Source: Amycolatopsis australiensis (GTDB lineage Bacteria; Actinomycetota; Actinomycetes; Mycobacteriales; Pseudonocardiaceae). From it: a stretch of 64,000 nucleotides of DNA. The position numbers and the translations under genes were made by a program. The stretch lies in NCBI RefSeq assembly GCF_900119165.1, contig NZ_FPJG01000006.1, positions 5,828,001 to 5,892,000 on the forward strand, given 5' to 3'. This document shows positions 59,004 to 64,000 of this stretch, piece by piece. The stretch's first letter is position 1. Each line of letters begins with the position of its first letter. The notes beneath the pieces were generated by a model. It was not told the origin of the DNA and made no database searches. It saw only the letters and a program-made list of their open reading frames with translations.

Positions 59004-61028
59004 TCAGACCAGGTCGCGCGGGATCCGCCGATGCCAGTTGCGCGACACGATCCGCCGCGCGCCGTCGTAGCCGTCGAGCTGCGCGTCGATCACGAACTCC
59101 GTGTCGGTGCACGACACCCGGGTGCGGGTCTCGCTGCGCGCCTGCCATTCGCCGCGGGCGAAGGTCACGACCCACTCCGTTTCCGCGACCGGTGAGCAGA
59201 AGTCCTCGGCGACCCAGCTGTAGCGCTCGCGGACATCGCGGGTCACCTCCAGGTCGATGTCCTCGAAGCGCACCGTCCCGGCGTTCTTCACGATGTCCAG
59301 CGCCGCGCGGTAGTCGACGAGGTCACGCGAGACGGTCCAGCGCTGCTCGCCCGGGGTCAGCGCGGTCACCGGGATCGGCGGCGCGCCTTCGGGTTCGCCG
59401 AACGGCCGGGCCGGCAGCTCGTCCGGCTCGGCGACCGGGCGCACCGGCAGCTCCAGCGCGCTGTGTCCGGTGTGGACACTCAACAGCACCGGCTTCGGCG
59501 GCGGCCACGCCAGCGGCCAGTACGACGTGGACAGCGACAGCCGGATCCGGTGCCCGGCCGGGAAGGCCTGCGCCACGGCGTTCAGCTCGATCTCCACCGC
59601 GCAGCGCTCGCCTGGCTCCATCGGCGCCGGCTCGTCGTGGCCGTCGCGGTGGGTCAGGTTGAGCAGCCCGTAGGTGACGCGGGTGGCGCGCCCGTCCGGC
59701 GCGACGTCGGAGATCCGCGCCGCGATCATCGCGACCGGCTGGTCGGCCGAGACCTCCAGCCGCACCTTCGGCGAGCCGAGGATCTCGCAGCGTTCGGTGA
59801 GCACGTCCGTCTCGAACACCAGCGACCCGCCGTCCTCTTCACGCTGGTCGTACGGCAGGTCCGGCGGTGCGCTGTAGGACGCCCACTTGCCGGAGAACTG
59901 CCCGACCGACAACGGCGACGACACCGTCAGCGCCTCGTCGGCCACGGTCTCCCCCGGCCGCGCGAGGCGGTGCCGGGCCAGCGGCAGCTGCTGCGGCTTC
60001 ACGTGCGGGGACGGCCAGGTCGCTTCCCCGACCCACCGCCCGGGCCGGTCTTCGTAGGACGTCGAAGGCGGGACGCTCTCCTGCATCCACGTGCGCAGCA
60101 TCGGCCCGTCCATGGCCTCGTTCTCCTCGCCGCGCAGCCAGTGGTCCCACCACTTCACGACTTCCTGCAGGTAGCCGATCGCCGGCCCCGGCTCCCCGAG
60201 GTGCGGGTACTTGTGCGACCACGGGCCGATCAGCCCGCGCCGCGGCACGTCGAGGTGCGCCAGCAGCCGGATGACGGCGTTGGAGTAGCCGTCGGCCCAG
60301 CCGCTCGAGGCCAGCACCGGCACCTGGACGTCGCTGTAGTTCTCCGACACCGAGGCGTGCCGCCAGTAGCCGTCGCGCCGCTGGTGGCCGAGCCAGTTGT
60401 CGATCCAGAGGCTGCAGTTCTCCAGCCGCTCCAGCCACATCTCGCGCCACCGCTCGCCGACGACCGCCGGGTCCGGCGGCAGCGTCGCGTAGGCGAACAT
60501 CGTGCCGGACTCGGCGACGTTGTCCGACAGCAGGCAGCCGCCCATGTAGTGCATGTCGTCGGCGAACCGGTCGTCGGTGAACGACGAGATCACGATCGCG
60601 CGCAGGCTCGGCGGTTTCCGCGCCGCGACCTGCAGCGCCGCGAACGCGCCCCAGGAGATGCCCATCATCCCGGTGTCGCCGGTGCACCACGGCTGCGCGG
60701 CTATCCACTCCAGGACGTCCTCGGCGTCGAGCTGCTCGCGCTCGAGGTACTCGTCGGCCAGGACGCCCTCGGACTCGCCGGTGCCGCGGATGTCCACGCG
60801 CACGCAGGCGTAGCCGTGCCCGGCGAGGTAGGGGTGGTGGATCGAGTCGCGCGGGGCGGTGAGGTCGCGCTTGCGGTAGGGGATGTACTCGAGGATCGCC
60901 GGCACCGGCTCGGTGTCCGACGAGACCGGCCGCCAGATGCGGGCGGACAGCACGGTCCCGTCGGACACCGGGATCCGGACGTGGTCTTCCTCGGTGATTT
61001 CGTACGGCAGCGAGGTGACGGCTCGCAA
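59004..61028 (-). CDS. CocE/NonD family hydrolase
   Basis: This is a 674-residue S15-type alpha/beta-hydrolase. VRIPVSDGTVLSARIWRP starts the domain, VDIRGTGESEG and the nucleophile elbow MMGISWGAFAAL (Ser near residue 122) follow, and the His is in PWSHKYPHLG. The last 230 residues form the jelly-roll domain of X-Pro dipeptidyl peptidase/cocaine esterase (LSLSTSYWPLAWPPPKPVLL). It hydrolyses an ester or amide of unknown identity. The best start is TTG 61028 after GGGAGGA, 21 nt behind the alcohol dehydrogenase gene on the same strand. Confidence 0.85.
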   Translation of the reverse strand: MRAVTSLPYEITEEDHVRIPVSDGTVLSARIWRPVSSDTEPVPAILEYIPYRKRDLTAPRDSIHHPYLAGHGYACVRVDIRGTGESEGVLADEYLEREQLDAEDVLEWIAAQPWCTGDTGMMGISWGAFAALQVAARKPPSLRAIVISSFTDDRFADDMHYMGGCLLSDNVAESGTMFAYATLPPDPAVVGERWREMWLERLENCSLWIDNWLGHQRRDGYWRHASVSENYSDVQVPVLASSGWADGYSNAVIRLLAHLDVPRRGLIGPWSHKYPHLGEPGPAIGYLQEVVKWWDHWLRGEENEAMDGPMLRTWMQESVPPSTSYEDRPGRWVGEATWPSPHVKPQQLPLARHRLARPGETVADEALTVSSPLSVGQFSGKWASYSAPPDLPYDQREEDGGSLVFETDVLTERCEILGSPKVRLEVSADQPVAMIAARISDVAPDGRATRVTYGLLNLTHRDGHDEPAPMEPGERCAVEIELNAVAQAFPAGHRIRLSLSTSYWPLAWPPPKPVLLSVHTGHSALELPVRPVAEPDELPARPFGEPEGAPPIPVTALTPGEQRWTVSRDLVDYRAALDIVKNAGTVRFEDIDLEVTRDVRERYSWVAEDFCSPVAETEWVVTFARGEWQARSETRTRVSCTDTEFVIDAQLDGYDGARRIVSRNWHRRIPRDLV

Positions 61029-61049
61029 GAGCGGGTTCCTCCCGGAGTG

Positions 61050-62240
61050 CTAGGCGGTCGGCTGCAGCAGGATCTTCTGGGCGCCGTCGAGCTTCTTCTG
61101 GAAGATCTCGTACGCGCGCGGCGCGTCGTCCAGCGGCAGCTTGTGCGTCGCGAAGCCCTCGACGCCGAGCGGATCGCCGTCGCCGGTGAGCACCGGCATG
61201 ATGTCGTCGAGCCAGTGCCGGACGTTGGCCTGGCCCATCCGCAGCTGGATCTGCTTGTCGAACAGCTCCATCATCGGCATCGGGTCGACCATGCCGCCGT
61301 AGACGCCGGACAGCGAGATCGTGCCGCCGCGGCGGACGGCGTCGATGGCCGCGTACAGCACGCTCAGCCGGTCGATGCCGGCCTTCTCGGTGATCTTCTC
61401 ACCCAGCGGCTGCGGCAGCAGGCCGACCAGCGTGTGCGCCAGCTTCCCGACCGGCGCGCCGTGGGCTTCCATGCCGACGGCGTCGATCACGGAGTCGGCG
61501 CCGCGGCCGTTCGTCAGCTGGCGGATGCTGTCGCCGATGTCCTTGTGGTCGCGCGTGTCGAGCGTGGTCGCGCCGTGCTCGCGGGCCCGGGCGAGCCGCT
61601 CGGGCACGAGGTCGACGCCGATCACCTGGCCGGCCCCGCGGTGCCGGGCGATCCGGGCGCACATCTGCCCGATCGGGCCGAGCCCGAAGACGACCACCGA
61701 GCCGTCACGCGGGACGTTCGCGTACTCGACGGCCTGCCAGGCGGTCGGCACGACGTCGGAAAGGTAGACGAACCGCTCGTCCGGCGGGCCGTCCGGGACC
61801 TTGATCGGGCCGTACTGCGCCTGCGGGACGCGCAGGTACTCGGCCTGGCCGCCGGGAACCTGGCCGTAGAGCTTGGTGTAGCCGAGCAGCGCGGCGCCCT
61901 TGCCCTGCTCCTTGACCTGAGTGGTCTCGCACTGCGACTGCAGGCCGCGCTCGCACATCCAGCAGTGGCCGCAGGAGATGTTGAACGGGACGACGACGCG
62001 GTCGCCGGGCTTGAGGTTCGCGACCCCGGGCCCGACCTCCTCGACGACGCCCATCGGCTCGTGGCCGAGGATGTCGCCCTCGGTCATGAAGGCACCGAGG
62101 ACCTCGTAAAGGTGCAGGTCGGAGCCGCAGATCCCGGTGGAGGTGACGCGGATGACCGCGTCGGTCGACTCCTCGATCTTCGGGTCCGGCACCTCCTCGA
62201 CGCGCACGTCGCGCTTGCCGTGCCAGGTCACTGCCCTCAT
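61050..62240 (-). CDS. zinc-dependent alcohol dehydrogenase, formaldehyde-dehydrogenase-like
   Basis: This is a 396-residue medium-chain dehydrogenase. Catalytic zinc ligands lie in STGICGSDLHLYE and GHEPMGVV, structural zinc in SCGHCWMCERGLQSQC, and the cofactor motif is VFGLGPIGQMCARIA. The inserted segment and C-terminus resemble the glutathione-independent formaldehyde dehydrogenase/threonine dehydrogenase group. ATG 62240 follows AAAGGGAGAG. It forms an operon with the CocE-type hydrolase. A GTTT-N16-GGGAAG element upstream is a weak SigB-like match. Confidence 0.87.
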   Translation of the reverse strand: MRAVTWHGKRDVRVEEVPDPKIEESTDAVIRVTSTGICGSDLHLYEVLGAFMTEGDILGHEPMGVVEEVGPGVANLKPGDRVVVPFNISCGHCWMCERGLQSQCETTQVKEQGKGAALLGYTKLYGQVPGGQAEYLRVPQAQYGPIKVPDGPPDERFVYLSDVVPTAWQAVEYANVPRDGSVVVFGLGPIGQMCARIARHRGAGQVIGVDLVPERLARAREHGATTLDTRDHKDIGDSIRQLTNGRGADSVIDAVGMEAHGAPVGKLAHTLVGLLPQPLGEKITEKAGIDRLSVLYAAIDAVRRGGTISLSGVYGGMVDPMPMMELFDKQIQLRMGQANVRHWLDDIMPVLTGDGDPLGVEGFATHKLPLDDAPRAYEIFQKKLDGAQKILLQPTA

Positions 62241-62277
62241 GGCTCTCCCTTTCGGCGTACGGGTGTCTCCGCCCCGG

Positions 62278-62303
62278 CTTCCCCCGGCCGGCGACGGGCA
62301 AAC
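62278..62303 (-). promoter_or_regulatory. SigB/SigF-like promoter, GGGAAG variant (61050-59004 operon)
   Basis: Minus strand GTTT, 16 nt, GGGAAG, 37 nt before ATG 62240. Confidence 0.35.
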
Positions 62304-62313
62304 CCCGTGCCGG

Positions 62314-63309
62314 TCAGGTGAGCAGGTCCGCCACGAGGTACACGGCCGCGGCCACCGCCGCCGCGGCCGGGAACGTCAGCACCCAGCCCAGGACGATGTC
62401 CCGCGCGATCCCCCACCGCACCGCCGACAGCCGCCGGGTGGCGCCGACGCCCATGATCGCCGCCGTGATCACGTGCGTCGTCGAGATCGGGGCCTTCACC
62501 GCGAACGCCGTCACGTACAGCACCGACGACGCCACCGACTCCGCCACGAACCCGTGCGGCGGGTCCAGCGGGAACACGCGCCTGCCGAGCGTCCGCATGA
62601 TCCGCAGGCCACCCGAATAGGTGCCCAGCGACAAGGCCGCCGCGCACAGCAGCGTCACCCACAACGGGACCGCGAACGTCGCCTGCTCCCCCGCCGCCAC
62701 CAGCGCCAGGACGATCACGCCCATGCCCTTCTGGGCGTCCTGCAGCCCGTGGCCGAGCGCGAGCGCCGAGGCCGACAGGATCTGGAAGCGGCGGAACACC
62801 CGGCCGCTGCGGTGCGGGTTCGCCCGCCGCAGCAGCCACAGCGCGCCGACCATCGCGGCGTAACCGAGACCCAGCCCGAGCAGCGGCGACGCGACCATCG
62901 GGATCAGCACCTTCTCGGCGATGCCCGCCCAGTGCACGGTGCTCGCCGCCGCCAGCGCCGCGCCGACCATCCCGCCGATCAGCGAGTGCGAGGACGACGA
63001 CGGGAGCCCGAAGTACCAGGTGATGAGGTTCCAGGTGATCGCCCCGGCCAGTGCCGCGAACACGACGGTGAGCGCGTCCGGACCCGGCGGGACGTCGATG
63101 ATGCCCTTCGCCACCGTCGCGGCGATACCGGTGGACAGCAGCGCGCCCGCGAGGTTCATCACCGCCGCCAGCAGCAGCGCCGCGCGCAGGGTCAGCGCCC
63201 GCGTCGACACCGCGCTGGCGATCGCGTTCGCCGCGTCGTGGAAGCCGTTGGTGTAGTCGAAGAACAGCGTCAGGACGATCACCACGACCAGTGCGGCCGT
63301 GCCCGTCAC
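62314..63309 (-). CDS. pit: PiT family inorganic phosphate transporter
   Basis: This is a 331-residue membrane protein with about ten helices and the duplicated PiT signature: FDYTNGFHDAANAIASAVST near the start and APISTTHVITAAIMGVG near the end. ITWYFGLPSSSSHSLIGGMV holds the conserved Ser loop. It takes up phosphate (as metal phosphate) with protons. Its GTG shares one base with the TAG of the PhoU-like gene (TAGTG at 63311-63307), so translation is coupled. It is shorter than E. coli PitA, as usual in this group. Confidence 0.92.
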   Translation of the reverse strand: MTGTAALVVVIVLTLFFDYTNGFHDAANAIASAVSTRALTLRAALLLAAVMNLAGALLSTGIAATVAKGIIDVPPGPDALTVVFAALAGAITWNLITWYFGLPSSSSHSLIGGMVGAALAAASTVHWAGIAEKVLIPMVASPLLGLGLGYAAMVGALWLLRRANPHRSGRVFRRFQILSASALALGHGLQDAQKGMGVIVLALVAAGEQATFAVPLWVTLLCAAALSLGTYSGGLRIMRTLGRRVFPLDPPHGFVAESVASSVLYVTAFAVKAPISTTHVITAAIMGVGATRRLSAVRWGIARDIVLGWVLTFPAAAAVAAAVYLVADLLT

Positions 63310-63923
63310 TACGACTCCTTCACCGCGATGGTCTGCACCACGTCGGCCAGGTGCTCGAAGGCGTCGGCGGCCAGCTCGAACTGCTCGACGACCTCCTTCG
63401 TCTTGAGCACCTCGAGGGCGTCCCCGCCCGGCTCGAACAGGTGGGCCAGGATGCGGCGGTAGATCCGGTCGGCCTCGTTCTCCAGCTCGTTGATCTCGAT
63501 CCAGAACGGCTCGAGCTCCCCGACCTTGGCCAGGCCGGGCATCGACTCCGCGGTGAGCTCGGAGGCGCGGCACAGCACCCGCACCAGCACGTCGGTGCCC
63601 GGCGGGAACGCGTCGAGGCGGTACAGCACCGCCAGGTCGGCCGCGGTGTCCATGAAGTCGAGCACGTCGTCGATCTTCGCGGCCAGCGCCTGGATGTCCT
63701 CGCGGTCGAACGGCGTCACGAACGAGCTGTTCAGCTCCACCATGATCGTGTGCAGCAGCTCGTCGCCGTGGTGCTCGACCTCGTGCAGGCGCTTGGCGAG
63801 CGGCTCCCGCTCGCCGGGTTCGGCGGCCACGAGCTCGCGCAGCAAGGCCGTCGCCGTCACCAGGTTTCTCGCCGCGTCGGTGAGCAGCTCGAAGAACCGG
63901 GTGCCCCGTGGGGTGAACCGCAT
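63309..63923 (-). CDS. PhoU-like DUF47 protein, Pit accessory protein
   Basis: This is a 204-residue all-helical PhoU-like protein: RFTPRGTRFFELLTDAARNL at the start, VEHHGDELLHTIMVELNSSF, TPFDREDIQALAAKIDDVLD and NELENEADRIYRRILAHLFE. DUF47 genes sit beside pit genes and modulate phosphate uptake, probably through metal-rich sites on the helical bundle. ATG 63923 follows AGGAAGGG; a longer frame upstream lies in the promoter region. It is the first gene of the operon, with a GTTA-N16-GGGTAC promoter. Confidence 0.9.
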   Translation of the reverse strand: MRFTPRGTRFFELLTDAARNLVTATALLRELVAAEPGEREPLAKRLHEVEHHGDELLHTIMVELNSSFVTPFDREDIQALAAKIDDVLDFMDTAADLAVLYRLDAFPPGTDVLVRVLCRASELTAESMPGLAKVGELEPFWIEINELENEADRIYRRILAHLFEPGGDALEVLKTKEVVEQFELAADAFEHLADVVQTIAVKES

Positions 63924-63964
63924 GGATGGCCGTCCCTTCCTCGGCACGCGGCCGTCACCGCCGA

Positions 63965-63990
63965 GTACCCGGCGCGGCCGCACGTTTAAC
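63965..63990 (-). promoter_or_regulatory. SigB/SigF-type promoter (PhoU-like/pit operon)
   Basis: Minus strand GTTA, 16 nt, GGGTAC, 41 nt before ATG 63923, close to the right edge of the window. Confidence 0.6.
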
Positions 63991-64000
63991 GCGCGATCTC

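Overview
The window is very GC-rich, gene-dense actinobacterial DNA with many GTG and TTG starts. It most likely comes from a pseudonocardial genus such as Amycolatopsis. The pointers are mycothiol-type redox genes, MHS and cellobiose/xyloside-type transporters, a rifamycin monooxygenase/HelR pair behind a rifamycin-associated element, and an EtfD-like Fe-S protein. The genus is an inference from gene content. No rRNA, tRNA, CRISPR array, insertion sequence or phage gene was seen.

Positions 1-3.2 kb hold a quinate/shikimate catabolic locus: a partial 3-dehydroshikimate dehydratase, a quinate/shikimate dehydrogenase, a TetR regulator and an MHS-type transporter, with the same 20-bp operator-like element at both catabolic promoters. 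From 3.2 to 11.6 kb come an EtfD-like electron-transfer protein, a Cys-rich orphan, a PAS-GGDEF protein with a degenerate EAL domain, a secreted hydrolase, and two frameshifted genes (a cytochrome P450 and an S-adenosyl methyltransferase). From 11.6 to 21 kb lies a LacI-controlled glycoside locus (GH3 enzyme, LacI, ABC importer without its own ATPase, GH31 enzyme), probably for alpha/beta-xylosides or xyloglucan fragments. From 21 to 38 kb is a mixed region: YceI; MarR plus a glutathionyl/mycothionyl-hydroquinone reductase; an SDR; two related epoxide hydrolases; a TetR/GNAT pair sharing three palindromic operators; Rox plus HelR; an orphan ectoine synthase; and GlxA, PucR and WYL regulators.

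The most striking part is 38-64 kb. All 20 transcription units I can define there are preceded by a match to the SigB/SigF-type promoter of actinobacteria (GNNT, 14-17 nt, GGGTAY-like). Twelve of the 20 carry GGGTAT or GGGTAC, six carry a one-base variant (GGGTAG, GGGTAA, GGCTAC or GGGCAT), and two carry GGGAAG. Only one such match was noticed before 38 kb. The 27 intact genes cover redox and Fe-S chemistry (Rieske oxidoreductase, CDGSH protein, hemerythrin, haem-oxygenase-like iron protein), two YbdK-type carboxylate-amine ligases and an ATP-grasp ligase, a type IB topoisomerase, short-chain and zinc dehydrogenases, membrane proteins, a STAS protein, a tiny hydrophilic disordered protein, and a PiT phosphate/PhoU-like pair. 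The block reads as a contiguous general-stress regulon island. Strong hairpin terminators separate several convergent pairs inside it.

All assignments come from reading the sequence and from knowledge of the families. No search was run.
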